Below, piece by piece: positions 32,328 to 41,047 of a stretch of DNA of 48,126 nt. The stretch is from a virus. The stretch is from IMG/VR virus record IMGVR_UViG_3300036829_000162, positions 1-48,126 of that record; one strand, given 5' to 3'. The notes under the pieces were generated by a model, which ran no database searches, had not been told where the DNA came from, and saw nothing but the letters and a program-made list of their open reading frames with translations. Position 1 is the first letter of the stretch, and every line of letters begins with the position of its first letter. The translations under genes and the position numbers were made by a program.

Positions 32328-34897
32328 TCAAAGACATTCCTCCGATTCCCGGAGTCGTGCCTCAGCTCATCACCTCGGTCAACGAACGGCTACGGCAGAT
32401 TCGCCTGCTGACGAGCAGCTCGTCGCCGGCGCCTGGCGGCAGCGGATCGAAGACACCCGTACCCACGGGAACACCGGCGCCCCCGGCCGTGCTGACGATT
32501 ACCTTCTCTCCCTCGAGCGGCCAGTTGGGCGTTCCCTACTCGGGCTCGGTTTCGGCCGCCGGCGGAACGGCGCCTTACACGTACAGCATTACGGTCGGAG
32601 GCCTGCCCTTTGGTTTGACCCTGGACCCGGCCTCTGGCCAGATCTCGGGCACGCCTCTCGAGACCGGGCACTTTGTCTTCACCGCCAACGCCAAGGACGC
32701 CGACGGCAACCAGGTCAACGACAGCTTCACCATCACGATCACGCCGGCCAGTGCGCAGTTGGGCACCATCACCACGGTAACGGCGGCGCTCGCCGGCGGG
32801 GCGCGCTATCTGCTCCCCGATCAGAGCACGCACGATATCATCACGATCACCCCGCATTTTTCGGGCGGCGTGGGCACACAGAACGTAGGGGTTTGGCTGT
32901 TCTTCAGGCGTTCGACGGGCACCGCGGCGGCCTGGTATTTCCAGGGAAACTATCCCTGCCAGATTGGCGGCTCGATCAACCTCGACGAGCTCATCGTCGA
33001 TGGCTCCGCGGTAACGGCGCAGATCGCCGTCCAGGCCGGCGTCTTCCAGGGCGACTCGGTAACGGCGCTCGCGGGCCCGCCGGCGGCCGCGGTGAAATCG
33101 GGCACCTTCACGCTCAAGCTCGATCCCCCGATCGCCGGCGGCGCCACCGCTACCATTACCAACGCGGCCGGTTCGGCTCCCACGCAGGCCAACATCTACA
33201 TGGGGCTGAACTCGCTCGGCAACCCCTATGCCGAAGTGATCATCAGCGTGAACACGCCCGGCGGCATCGATCCGAACTGCTGGTATTACCAGGCCTGGGT
33301 GGAGTGGGTCGATTCGGGCGGCTCTCCCATCAACCCCGGCGGCGTGAACAATACGAGCGGATGGAACCCCGGCGTCCGTTTTGTCAACGACGGAAAGATC
33401 CAGCAATGGACGCTGCTGATCAACTACCCGGCCGCCGGCGTAGACGGATACCTGCGGATTGAATTGTTCGGCTTGAACCGTTCCGCCACGGCTTCGGTTG
33501 CGCCCTACACCGGCGACACCAACGTCACTTTACAGACGGCCTGGACTGGCTCGGCGAATCACTTTGACCTGCATGTGGGCGGAACGCCAGGCAGCGTCAC
33601 CACGAACCCCACCAGCCCCAAGAGCAACATCGGCCTGTCGGTTGCGTTCGATGCTTCGTTCACGTTTTTGAATCAGATCTTCGGCGGGCGCTTCATCCCG
33701 ACGAGTTACGTTTCGCCGGCGCCGGCTCTCGCCTGGGGCTTTGCCGGAAATACGGGCGCCAACATCTTCGCGCAAAACGCCGATGGACCCTCAACGACCA
33801 ACTCGCTAAAACTCATCAGCGACCACTCGTCGGTGCCGACGGTGTTTCAGCGCATTCCGGTCACGCCCAACACGCCCTTTAATGTCTCGAACTCGATCAA
33901 ATCGAGCGCCGGCGCAACTACGTTTGTGTGCAGCTTTCAGTGGCAGGATTCGAGCTTTGCGAACATCGGCTCGGCCACTTCGATTACGCTCACCGGACCT
34001 TTTGCCTCCTGGGGCAACGCCTACCTGGGAACCTGGCCTTCTCCCTCGAACGCCGCTTATATGTCGGTGCAGTTCGCGCTGCCGGCATCGAATCCGAACG
34101 CGGAATGGTGGGAAGTGGGCGACGTGCTGGTGCAGGCCGTCGTCGCGCAGCAAAGCAACTCCCAGCTCACGACCACGGCTCCGGAGATCGTCAACGGCGG
34201 CGGCATCCCCTCGGGCTATTCGGCGGCAGTCGCCGAATCGACGACGACCACCGCGCAATCGGCGGCCGGCCTGAACTCGTATCACATCGACGCGGCCGAC
34301 GGCTCCTACGCCGAGATGTTCAGCAGCGCGTCGTCGAACACCGGTTACGGCTGTAAGCGCACCGATAGCGGCGATGAGACCTTCGTTGCACCGGGACTTA
34401 TCCAGATTGTCGACGGCACATTCGGAAACATCGCCGATCTGACCGCCAACGGCTTTTCGTCCATGTCGACGGGAACGCCCTACAGCGGCTCTCTCGCGCC
34501 ATCGAGCTACCAGGGCGGCGTGGCGATCGGGCCCGGCATCACGCCCGGCGGAGGAGGCGGCCCGGCTTTAACCGTGCAGACCCTGGCCAATCCGTGGCTG
34601 GGCACGCCGACCTCGTCGAGAGCGCTCTCCACCGTCTATCGAAACACGACCGGCAAGACCGTGATCGTGTGTGTCACGGTGCAGTGGGGTGGCACGGCGG
34701 CGATGACCATGCGGGTGAAGGTGGACTCCGTGTCTACCCCGACCACGATCGTGCTCGAAGCCATCAACCCGAGCACGACTCTGGCAATGACCATCCCGGT
34801 GCTGTTTCCGGTGTTGCCGAACTATTACTACGAGATCGACTTTACGGGCGGCGGCTTGAGCTCGTCGTCTTTTCTGATCTGGACGGAGTGGAATTAG
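32324..34897 (+). CDS. tail fibre with He-PIG Ig-like domain and conserved tip domain
   Basis: This 857-residue protein begins with a short N-terminal anchor (VPQLITSVNERLRQIRLLT) and a low-complexity linker. A putative Ig-like He-PIG domain follows (about 60-145: LGVPYSGSVSAAGGTAPYTY, GLPFGLTLDPASGQISGTP). A long beta-rich shaft leads to a C-terminal tip domain (about 750-857) with WLGTPT, NTTGKTVIVCVTVQW, LFPVLPNYYYEID and SSFLIWTEW. This tip resembles the secreted protein two genes downstream. The start is GTG overlapping the previous stop. A host-recognition role is likely. Confidence 0.65.
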   Translation: MIKDIPPIPGVVPQLITSVNERLRQIRLLTSSSSPAPGGSGSKTPVPTGTPAPPAVLTITFSPSSGQLGVPYSGSVSAAGGTAPYTYSITVGGLPFGLTLDPASGQISGTPLETGHFVFTANAKDADGNQVNDSFTITITPASAQLGTITTVTAALAGGARYLLPDQSTHDIITITPHFSGGVGTQNVGVWLFFRRSTGTAAAWYFQGNYPCQIGGSINLDELIVDGSAVTAQIAVQAGVFQGDSVTALAGPPAAAVKSGTFTLKLDPPIAGGATATITNAAGSAPTQANIYMGLNSLGNPYAEVIISVNTPGGIDPNCWYYQAWVEWVDSGGSPINPGGVNNTSGWNPGVRFVNDGKIQQWTLLINYPAAGVDGYLRIELFGLNRSATASVAPYTGDTNVTLQTAWTGSANHFDLHVGGTPGSVTTNPTSPKSNIGLSVAFDASFTFLNQIFGGRFIPTSYVSPAPALAWGFAGNTGANIFAQNADGPSTTNSLKLISDHSSVPTVFQRIPVTPNTPFNVSNSIKSSAGATTFVCSFQWQDSSFANIGSATSITLTGPFASWGNAYLGTWPSPSNAAYMSVQFALPASNPNAEWWEVGDVLVQAVVAQQSNSQLTTTAPEIVNGGGIPSGYSAAVAESTTTTAQSAAGLNSYHIDAADGSYAEMFSSASSNTGYGCKRTDSGDETFVAPGLIQIVDGTFGNIADLTANGFSSMSTGTPYSGSLAPSSYQGGVAIGPGITPGGGGGPALTVQTLANPWLGTPTSSRALSTVYRNTTGKTVIVCVTVQWGGTAAMTMRVKVDSVSTPTTIVLEAINPSTTLAMTIPVLFPVLPNYYYEIDFTGGGLSSSSFLIWTEWN

Positions 34898-34902
34898 GGA
34901 TT

Positions 34903-35349
34903 ATGGAACAAGCCCATTTGGACCTGGCGCTGGAGTTTTTTCAGAAGATGAAGGGTCTCGCGCCCCATGAGCAGAAGGCGCTGCAGAACCGCGCGCAGAA
35001 CGTCCTGCTGTTCAACGAAGAACACTGCAAGGCTCACCCGATGGAGACGGTGAATCTCGCCCCAGAGCAGATCGAAGCCTATTGCGCCCACATGCTCGAC
35101 GGCGGCGGCGTGACCGATTCGAATACGGCAATCAACGACGGGCGATCTCTGTTTCTGCTCTACATGCAAGCGCTGCACGATCGCGACTGGTGCGCCATTC
35201 GTCACCTGGAGCGTCACATCGTGAAAGCGTATTTGAAGTCGAACGGACACGTCATCGTCGGCGCCGACGGCCGCGTGAAGCAGATGTCCGGCGCCAAAAG
35301 CGGGACGGCCCCCCCCATCCCTCCACCCGTAAAACAGGAGCAATCATGA
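34903..35349 (+). CDS. hypothetical helical protein
   Basis: This 148-residue protein begins MEQAHLDLALEFFQKMKGLA and is mainly helical, ending in a P-rich tail (TAPPIPPPVKQEQS). AGGGA lies shortly before the ATG. It lies between the tail fibre and the secreted tip-like protein. Function unknown; a fibre chaperone is possible but not shown. Confidence 0.5.
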   Translation: MEQAHLDLALEFFQKMKGLAPHEQKALQNRAQNVLLFNEEHCKAHPMETVNLAPEQIEAYCAHMLDGGGVTDSNTAINDGRSLFLLYMQALHDRDWCAIRHLERHIVKAYLKSNGHVIVGADGRVKQMSGAKSGTAPPIPPPVKQEQS

Positions 35350-35729
35350 AAAAGCTGATCTGTGTTTTGCTGTTGATCGTTTCGGCTGCCCTCGCGCAGA
35401 TACAAACCGCCGGCCCGACGTGGCTCGGAACCCCCACCGCTGGCCGAACGGTGCTGACGCGCTACCAGAACAACACCGGCAAGACGATTCTCGTGAGCGC
35501 GACGTTGCAGTTTGCGGGCACCGCGCCGCCGATGTACCTCGATGCCATGGTGGACCTCGGGCCGTTTCCTGTTACTCGGGTCGCGCGGGCACAAAACAAC
35601 ACCCAAACCGGGATTACCGTTTCGCTGTTCTTTCCCGTGCTGCCGGGCTATTACTATTCTGTCGTACCTTTGGGCGGCGGCTTCAGCTCGGTCGCGGTTA
35701 CGAACTGGGTGGAATGGATGCTTCCTTAA
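35346..35729 (+). CDS. exported copy of the tail-fibre tip domain
   Basis: This 127-residue protein starts MKKLICVLLLIVSAALAQ, a Sec signal, followed by a domain that lines up with the tip of the fibre encoded just upstream: both have WLGTPT, a conserved R, Y-x-N-x-TGKT, GTA, a PVLP-x-YYY motif and GGG-x-SS followed by W-x-EW. The start overlaps the preceding stop and AGGAG lies 6 bases upstream. A secreted fibre tip could occupy the receptor from inside the periplasm and limit superinfection. This function is inference; only the signal and the similarity are seen. Confidence 0.65.
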   Translation: MKKLICVLLLIVSAALAQIQTAGPTWLGTPTAGRTVLTRYQNNTGKTILVSATLQFAGTAPPMYLDAMVDLGPFPVTRVARAQNNTQTGITVSLFFPVLPGYYYSVVPLGGGFSSVAVTNWVEWMLP

Positions 35730-35751
35730 GCCTCCGGAAAAGCCCTAAACG

Positions 35752-35777
35752 CTCATCCTGGCGATATAGGGGATGAG
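35752..35777 (+). promoter_or_regulatory. hairpin at the start of the acetyltransferase-like gene
   Basis: CTCATCC (35752-35758) can pair with GGATGAG (35771-35777), which abuts the ATG at 35778. Folding would hide the ribosome-binding region of the next gene, so translation may be controlled or coupled. Confidence 0.4.
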
Positions 35778-36410
35778 ATGGATATTGCCGTCACATCCCC
35801 GTTTCCGTTCGCCGCACTCCCGCGGGTGTGGCGGTGGATCGAGGGCTTTCGCCACAAAGTAGCGGACGATTTTTCCCCCACCACTCTTCCTGAATTTCTC
35901 ACCGCCATGGCGGCGAAGTGGGAACTGCAGCACACCTGGGCAATCCTTGCCGACGGCGAGCTGGGCGGCCTGGTCACGTTTGAGCAGTTCAATGCCTGGC
36001 GTGGCACGGCGCACGTTTTGCTCAAGCCGGAATTTCAAGGCAAAGGTGTCGCCATGAGAGCGTGCCGGCAGGCCGTCGGCGAGATGTTCGCGCGGTTCCT
36101 GATCGGCAAGCTCGAATTCAGCGTGATCGCCAAGAATCTGGCGATCGGCTCGCTGCTGACCAATCTGGGAGCAACCCGCGAAGGAACGCTCAAGGCGCAA
36201 ACGCTGGTAAAGGGAGAGCCCACGGATGTTTGGGTGTACGGCCTGACGAAGAAAGTATTCGAGGAGAAACATGTCGTTCCTATTCGGGTCGAGCTCAGAG
36301 ACCAAAACCACGCCGACGCTGACGGCACAGGGGCAGGGGCTGTTCGACCAGCTCCACTCATTCGGGACCAGCCTGCTGACCGATCCCTCGTCGGGGCTGC
36401 AGCCGATTAA
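35778..36410 (+). CDS. GNAT-family acetyltransferase-like protein
   Basis: This 210-residue protein has a GNAT core: beta strand TWAILADGELGGLVTF, strand TAHVLLKPEF, the acetyl-CoA loop QGKGVA (87-92), helix RACRQAV, then EFSVIAKNLAIGSLLTNLG and DVWVYGLTKKV. GNAT-like proteins occur in podovirus virion blocks, where T7 gp13 has been compared to this fold, so a virion-associated role is possible besides an enzyme. The last ~45 residues are arginine/alanine/aspartate-rich and are read in another frame through the next gene, an overlap of 140 bases. Confidence 0.7.
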   Translation: MDIAVTSPFPFAALPRVWRWIEGFRHKVADDFSPTTLPEFLTAMAAKWELQHTWAILADGELGGLVTFEQFNAWRGTAHVLLKPEFQGKGVAMRACRQAVGEMFARFLIGKLEFSVIAKNLAIGSLLTNLGATREGTLKAQTLVKGEPTDVWVYGLTKKVFEEKHVVPIRVELRDQNHADADGTGAGAVRPAPLIRDQPADRSLVGAAAD

Positions 36411-36843
36411 ACAAGCGGGCGAGGAGTCGATCAACAACTCCTACGGAAATATTCCGCAGGTGATCTCAAGCTCCTTGGCAAAACGCGGCTACGGCTCCAG
36501 CGGCAGCATGGGCGACTCGCTCTATAAAACGCAGCTCGCCAGGCTCGGTTCGCTTTCGCAGTACCAAGGGCAATTCGCCAACCTGGTTTCGAACCGGCAG
36601 CTCGCCGGCGGCAGCCTCATGGACCAGCTGATGCAGACCCAGGTAGGCTCGGACCAGACCAAAAAGACAGTCGATCCCTCGCAGTTCTTCAGCGCACTGG
36701 GAAGCCTGGGCAGCCTCTTGATGCCGAATGGGATTCCAGGGTTAGGCGGTGGCGGAGGCGGCGAAGGATCGGGAGCAGTGACCGGCACGGGGCAATATAT
36801 GCCGCCTAACGTGTTTGGAACTGGATTCGGAGAGGACAGTTAA
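36271..36843 (+). CDS. putative internal virion / ejection protein
   Basis: This 190-residue protein begins MSFLFGSSSETKTTPTLTAQ and is helical with G/S-rich linkers and a glycine-rich end (GIPGLGGGGGGEGSGAV). Its layout and position fit the first of three internal ejection proteins of podoviruses, which pass through the membrane and carry DNA inward. GAGGAGAAAC gives an excellent site before its ATG, although it lies inside the upstream coding sequence. Confidence 0.6.
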   Translation: MSFLFGSSSETKTTPTLTAQGQGLFDQLHSFGTSLLTDPSSGLQPIKQAGEESINNSYGNIPQVISSSLAKRGYGSSGSMGDSLYKTQLARLGSLSQYQGQFANLVSNRQLAGGSLMDQLMQTQVGSDQTKKTVDPSQFFSALGSLGSLLMPNGIPGLGGGGGGEGSGAVTGTGQYMPPNVFGTGFGEDS

Positions 36844-36845
36844 CC

Positions 36846-38696
36846 ATGGGCGGATACAGCGGCGGCGGCGGAGCACTCGGAGGTCTGGCCAACGGGATTC
36901 TGGCCGGAATCGAACTGAGGCAGCGATTGCGGGCGGCGGCAGACCAGCACCAGCAGATGCTGCAGAACCAGCAAATGCAACAGCAGCAAATGCAACAGCA
37001 GCAGCACGACTCGGTCATGAAGAACCTCGCCGATCGGCTGAACCTGGAAATGCAGGGAGCGCGCCCCGTGAATAACGGCATGGTGCAGGAAATGCTCTCG
37101 ACCACCGACGCGATGCCCTCCGCGCCCCAGCAAGCGACGCAGGCAACGATGGGACCGTCCGATGCGTTACGGGCAGAAGTCTCGACTCCCGCGGGTGCGC
37201 AGGGTGAACCTCAGCCTCCCGCGTTGACTCCGAGCACGGCTGTCTCTCAGCCGACGGCCCCCGCGATCGCGGGCGGTACCCCAGTGGCCACCGGCGGCAT
37301 TATGCGCAAAGCAGACCGCTCGCGCACGGTGACCATTCCAGGGCTGCAGGGCGAAAAGTTGGATTACGAAATCCCAACTCCCGAGGAACAGATTCAGCGG
37401 CAGAATACTCTCGCCGAAAATCTTGAGACGCGGAAACAGATCGGCCTGCAGAAGGCAACCGCGGCCGCTTTGCACGTGTTCGGTGTAGACACACCGCCGG
37501 AGATCGCGGCGGTCTTCCCTGGACTCGGGCCCAAGGTCTTACGCAGCGAAATTCCGGCGCTCACTGAAAAGATCGCGCAGATGCGCAACGCTTCGTTCAA
37601 GGAAGTGACGCCTGGCGCAGCACTCGTAAACACTGGAGCTGTTCCCGGAGCTCCTGGAGCACCTGGCGCGCCGGCAGGGGGAGCCGCCGCGCCTGGCGGC
37701 CCGGTCGTGTTCAAAAACCCGCCGCTCGAAGACGCAGCTACACGCTCGGCGCGCGGATTTACGGCGGAAACGCTTGGCAAGAAGCCGGAAGACGTAACTT
37801 ACGATGAACTGGCCAAGGGCAAAGCGGCGTGGGAATACGCCACCATGAACCCTCTGGATCGGAAGATCAAGGAAGGGGATCTTGCACGTCAACCCTTGGA
37901 CCTCCTTGCAAAGAAGGGCGAAGTTGCGAACCAGGCGCTCGACCGCTCGCTCAAACAGAACGAGCTGGACCTGGCTAACGATCCCGAGATGATGCGGATG
38001 GCGGGCGAGAAGCTGCTGCAGACCGGCCAGCTGGGCGGCATGGGCAAAAGTAAGCTCCTGATGGGGAAGGCTTACGCGGCCGCGGCCGAACTCGCCAAGG
38101 AGCGCGGCATCGACCCGGCAACCATTCCTGGTATTCAGAGCGGCTATAAGGCCCTGTCTGAATCCCTGGCGGACATCCAGAAAAAGCAGAGCCAAATCGT
38201 GGCATTCGAAAAGGGCGGCGCCGCGAACCTCGACAATTTCATTCAATTGGCGCAAAAGCAGATTGACTCCGGAAGCCCTTTGATTAACCGGACGCTCCGC
38301 GGAGCTGCCAAAACACTCACGGGAAGCACCGACCAGGCGGCGGCCGATACGGCACGCGTGGCGGCTTTCAACGAGATTTCGAAGATCCTCAGCGGGAGCC
38401 TCGGCAATGCGGGAGTGAGCGACAGCGGCCGCAAAGAAGCCGAAGATTTGCTCCGCGGCGACTACACCATGCCGCAGCTTTTGAAGGTAGCCAAGGTACT
38501 GCGAACGGACATGAAAAACCGGTCCGACGCATACGGCCAGCAGCTCAACTCGATCCGTCAGGACATGCAGTCTCTGACGGCGCCCAAAGGTGGAAACACT
38601 GTGAAGCTGCAGGCGCCCGATGGAACCGTATCGGATGTTCCCGCGGACCAGGTCGATCACTACATCCAGCTGGGAGCCAAAAAGGTAGGTCAGTAA
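36846..38696 (+). CDS. large internal virion / ejection protein
   Basis: This 616-residue protein has a glycine-rich start (GGYSGGGGALGGLANGILAG), a glutamine-rich coiled coil (QQMQQQQ), disordered P/A/T-rich parts, and a long helical C-terminal half (LAKKGEVANQALDRSLKQNE, FNEISKILSGSLGNAGV). These are usual features of podovirus ejection proteins, which unfold and pass through the tail into the host envelope. Confidence 0.6.
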   Translation: MGGYSGGGGALGGLANGILAGIELRQRLRAAADQHQQMLQNQQMQQQQMQQQQHDSVMKNLADRLNLEMQGARPVNNGMVQEMLSTTDAMPSAPQQATQATMGPSDALRAEVSTPAGAQGEPQPPALTPSTAVSQPTAPAIAGGTPVATGGIMRKADRSRTVTIPGLQGEKLDYEIPTPEEQIQRQNTLAENLETRKQIGLQKATAAALHVFGVDTPPEIAAVFPGLGPKVLRSEIPALTEKIAQMRNASFKEVTPGAALVNTGAVPGAPGAPGAPAGGAAAPGGPVVFKNPPLEDAATRSARGFTAETLGKKPEDVTYDELAKGKAAWEYATMNPLDRKIKEGDLARQPLDLLAKKGEVANQALDRSLKQNELDLANDPEMMRMAGEKLLQTGQLGGMGKSKLLMGKAYAAAAELAKERGIDPATIPGIQSGYKALSESLADIQKKQSQIVAFEKGGAANLDNFIQLAQKQIDSGSPLINRTLRGAAKTLTGSTDQAAADTARVAAFNEISKILSGSLGNAGVSDSGRKEAEDLLRGDYTMPQLLKVAKVLRTDMKNRSDAYGQQLNSIRQDMQSLTAPKGGNTVKLQAPDGTVSDVPADQVDHYIQLGAKKVGQ

Positions 38697-38697
38697 A

Positions 38698-40509
38698 ATG
38701 GCCGATTGGTTCAGCCAAAACGCGCCGCAACCGAGCGCAGCGGCGGCACCGCCGGTAGCCGGCGGCGACTGGTTCGCGAAGAACGCACCGACAGCCGTTT
38801 CCACGGCGACAACGCCCCAAAGCCAGCCTCAGCGTTCCTGGCTCGATTCGGCCGTCGATTTTGGTAAGGGGCTTTGGAGCAACCTCGCGCAGAGCGGCCA
38901 GGCGCTCGTAAATACTGCCGAGGGTGCTTACAACACCGTCGCCCATCCGATCGACACGCTGCAGGGGAAGGCTGGCATCACCAAGGGCATGGCAGATGTG
39001 GGCGCCGCTCAGGACGCGGTACGCCTCAAAGCAGAGGACGCATTCAAGCGGGGTGACTACGCGGAGGGAGTGCGGCACGCCCTCGGTTATGTAATTCCCC
39101 TGGTGGGTCCTCAGATCGACGCATCTGGCGATAAGGCCCAGAAAGGCAAAGTCGCCGAGGCGCTGGGAGAGGCAACCGGGACTGGGCTGCAGCTCGCAGC
39201 TCCAGAGGCGCTAAAGGGCGTCAGCGTTCCGCTCACTCCCAAGCTCACGAATCCGAATCCGACCGAAGCCGGGGCACTCGACTACCTGCAGGACAAAGGC
39301 GTGCCTGTGCCGGCCGGCGCCCGAACCGGCAATCCGTTTGTGAAGAACGCGCAGGCCGCGGCGGATGTAACTCCTGTGGGCGCCGTTGTGGCCCAAAGAG
39401 CGGCAGCGAGGACTACCGACGCTCTGAGAACCGAGGCGGGGAACCTCGCCGATCGCGCACATCCAACCCCTGTAGTCCCGGAGCAAGCCGGCGCCGGGGC
39501 CCGAAACGCGCTAGGCCACGCGGCGGCACAGCGCGGCCAGGAAGCGCAGACTTCGTACGGGACCTTTCGACAGATCGAAAAGGGGCAACCGATGCCCGTC
39601 GATATTTCGGATATCAAAGACGAGCTCGCACCCATTTACCAGGACATGCAGAAGTGGATGCAGCCGGCTCTCCGCAACGCCTCGGCGGGCTTCCAGGCGG
39701 CTAAGAGCATCCTGGAGGGACCGGACGTAATCCCGGCGAGCCAGGCCGAGGCAGGCCTCGGCGGGTTGAAAGCTCTCGCGCGGGAAAGCGGCGGCCGCAA
39801 TGCCGGCATCGCGAAATTCGTCGTCCCGAAGCTGCAGGATGAAATCGATAGCACCGTCGCCTCCGTGGATCCGCACGCGCTGGTCGAGCTGCGCGCCGGC
39901 CGGACGGCCGCGGCGGCTCAGTATGGCACCCAGGCGATTCTCGACGATATGCGCCAGGAACCGGTGCAGGCCTTCAATCAACTGACCTACGCCAAGGACG
40001 CCGGCATCGACTATCTGCGCAAGGTTCAAGCGGAAGCCCCTGGCGAAATGAAGAAAATCGGGCGCGCCTGGCTAGAGAATGCTTTCGAGAAAGCGCAGCA
40101 AGAGGGCGGCTTCGGCCATGCCTCGAAGCTGTATAGCGACTGGGAAAACCTCGGGCCTGAGACGAAGCGCATTCTGTTCAACCCGCTCCTCGTCACTGAT
40201 CTCGACAAGTTCTTCCTGGGCGCAAAGAAGCTCGCTGAAAACCCGAACCCCAGCGGCACTGCCATTCTGGGAATCAGCGCGGGAAGCTTACTCGCCTTCA
40301 CTCATCCCACAACTGGGGTCCCTCTGATGCTGGGTGCCGGTGCCATTTCGAAAATGCTCCATTCTCCGGCTGGTGTTCGTGCCCTGAGTAATGGCGTCAA
40401 GATTTCGCTGAAAGGGCCGGCTCGCACAGCAGCGGCCGCGCAGCTGCTGAGAGTGGCAGGGAAGGATGCGGTGCCGGCAGACGATACCCAGCAAGAGAAA
40501 CAGCCATGA
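38698..40509 (+). CDS. large internal virion / ejection protein
   Basis: This 603-residue protein begins with two DWF(S/A)(Q/K)NAP units, then an A-rich helical body (AQSGQALVNTAEGAYNTVAH, RAAARTTDALRTEAGNLADR) and a hydrophobic C-terminal stretch (AILGISAGSLLAFT, LMLGAGAISKML). The last gene of the ejection trio commonly has such hydrophobic segments for membrane passage. No lytic transglycosylase motif could be identified. Confidence 0.6.
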   Translation: MADWFSQNAPQPSAAAAPPVAGGDWFAKNAPTAVSTATTPQSQPQRSWLDSAVDFGKGLWSNLAQSGQALVNTAEGAYNTVAHPIDTLQGKAGITKGMADVGAAQDAVRLKAEDAFKRGDYAEGVRHALGYVIPLVGPQIDASGDKAQKGKVAEALGEATGTGLQLAAPEALKGVSVPLTPKLTNPNPTEAGALDYLQDKGVPVPAGARTGNPFVKNAQAAADVTPVGAVVAQRAAARTTDALRTEAGNLADRAHPTPVVPEQAGAGARNALGHAAAQRGQEAQTSYGTFRQIEKGQPMPVDISDIKDELAPIYQDMQKWMQPALRNASAGFQAAKSILEGPDVIPASQAEAGLGGLKALARESGGRNAGIAKFVVPKLQDEIDSTVASVDPHALVELRAGRTAAAAQYGTQAILDDMRQEPVQAFNQLTYAKDAGIDYLRKVQAEAPGEMKKIGRAWLENAFEKAQQEGGFGHASKLYSDWENLGPETKRILFNPLLVTDLDKFFLGAKKLAENPNPSGTAILGISAGSLLAFTHPTTGVPLMLGAGAISKMLHSPAGVRALSNGVKISLKGPARTAAAAQLLRVAGKDAVPADDTQQEKQP

Positions 40510-40664
40510 AAGACCCGCGTTTCCTGGTAGACCGGTGGCCGGAGCCGGAGATTTACGAGGAGCTACTCTACGATTTGCCGGGCTGGCGAAAAAAGAACAG
40601 GCGCGCCCGTGTGGGGAGCGCGCCTGCAAACAAGGGGAAGGTTGTGCGGTCCTCAGCTCGTTGA
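40506..40664 (+). CDS. small basic protein at the end of the late operon
   Basis: This 52-residue protein (MKDPRFLVDRWPEPEIYEEL and onward) has an acidic, aromatic start and a basic second half. Its start overlaps the previous stop (ATGA). A strong hairpin (40599-40625) lies within its coding sequence. Its end overlaps that of the opposite-strand gene by 12 bases. Function unknown. Confidence 0.5.
   Translation: MKDPRFLVDRWPEPEIYEELLYDLPGWRKKNRRARVGSAPANKGKVVRSSAR
40599..40625 (-). terminator. intrinsic terminator of the minus-strand operon
   Basis: AGGCGCGC (40599-40606) and GCGCGCCT (40618-40625) form a perfect 8-bp GC stem with an 11-base loop. Read leftward, the hairpin is followed by TGTTCTTTTTT, an intrinsic terminator signature. 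It lies just past the last minus-strand gene (40653-40847) and inside the last rightward gene. Confidence 0.75.
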
Positions 40665-40847
40665 GGCGCTGCCCGCGCCCGCGGTCTGAGGTTGCGCCTG
40701 GTGCTCGATCCAGGCGTAGGCATCGCCCCACGTCGTGAAGCTGCGATTTTGATCGTTGAGCGTCACCTGAACCTGGCCGTTCGTAAATCGGATAGTGCAG
40801 TTTGAGCCCGAAGTTCGGAGTGCATCGAGCGTTTTAGCTGGATCCAT
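40653..40847 (-). CDS. hypothetical protein
   Basis: This 64-residue protein (MDPAKTLDALRTSGSNCTIR and onward) reads as a small alpha/beta domain (IRFTNGQVQVTLNDQ, FTTWGDAYAWIEH) and a short A/S/T tail. The chosen ATG has GGGAG upstream; the longer in-frame start is not preferred. It is the last gene of the minus-strand operon, before its terminator. Confidence 0.55.
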   Translation of the reverse strand: MDPAKTLDALRTSGSNCTIRFTNGQVQVTLNDQNRSFTTWGDAYAWIEHQAQPQTAGAGSASTS

Positions 40848-40879
40848 CGAAGAAGTCTCCCTCGGGGCAGTATAGCCTC

Positions 40880-41047
40880 TTAGCGGTTCAAATCGTGAAT
40901 CGCGCACCGCGTACACAAGCCATCGAGCGAGAGCGGCCGCGGCGCTTTACAGCGTTTGCAGCGGGGCTGCCCGATAACATTCGAGCCGATCCAGAGAGCG
41001 AGCCAGGAGCCCGCGGCGAGCAACAGGGCGACCAGTAGCCAGATCAT
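40880..41047 (-). CDS. small membrane protein with C-terminal zinc ribbon
   Basis: This 55-residue protein has one membrane helix (IWLLVALLLAAGSWLALWIG) and then two CxxC motifs (CKRC and CTRC), a zinc ribbon facing the cytoplasm if the N-terminus is outside. It is coupled to the upstream gene by ATGA. A membrane-anchored ribbon is uncommon. Function unknown. Confidence 0.6.
   Translation of the reverse strand: MIWLLVALLLAAGSWLALWIGSNVIGQPRCKRCKAPRPLSLDGLCTRCAIHDLNR

Noticed and set aside
37539-38804. 421-residue open frame antisense to the ejection protein
   Set aside because: Shadow of the coding strand without start signals or recognisable domains.
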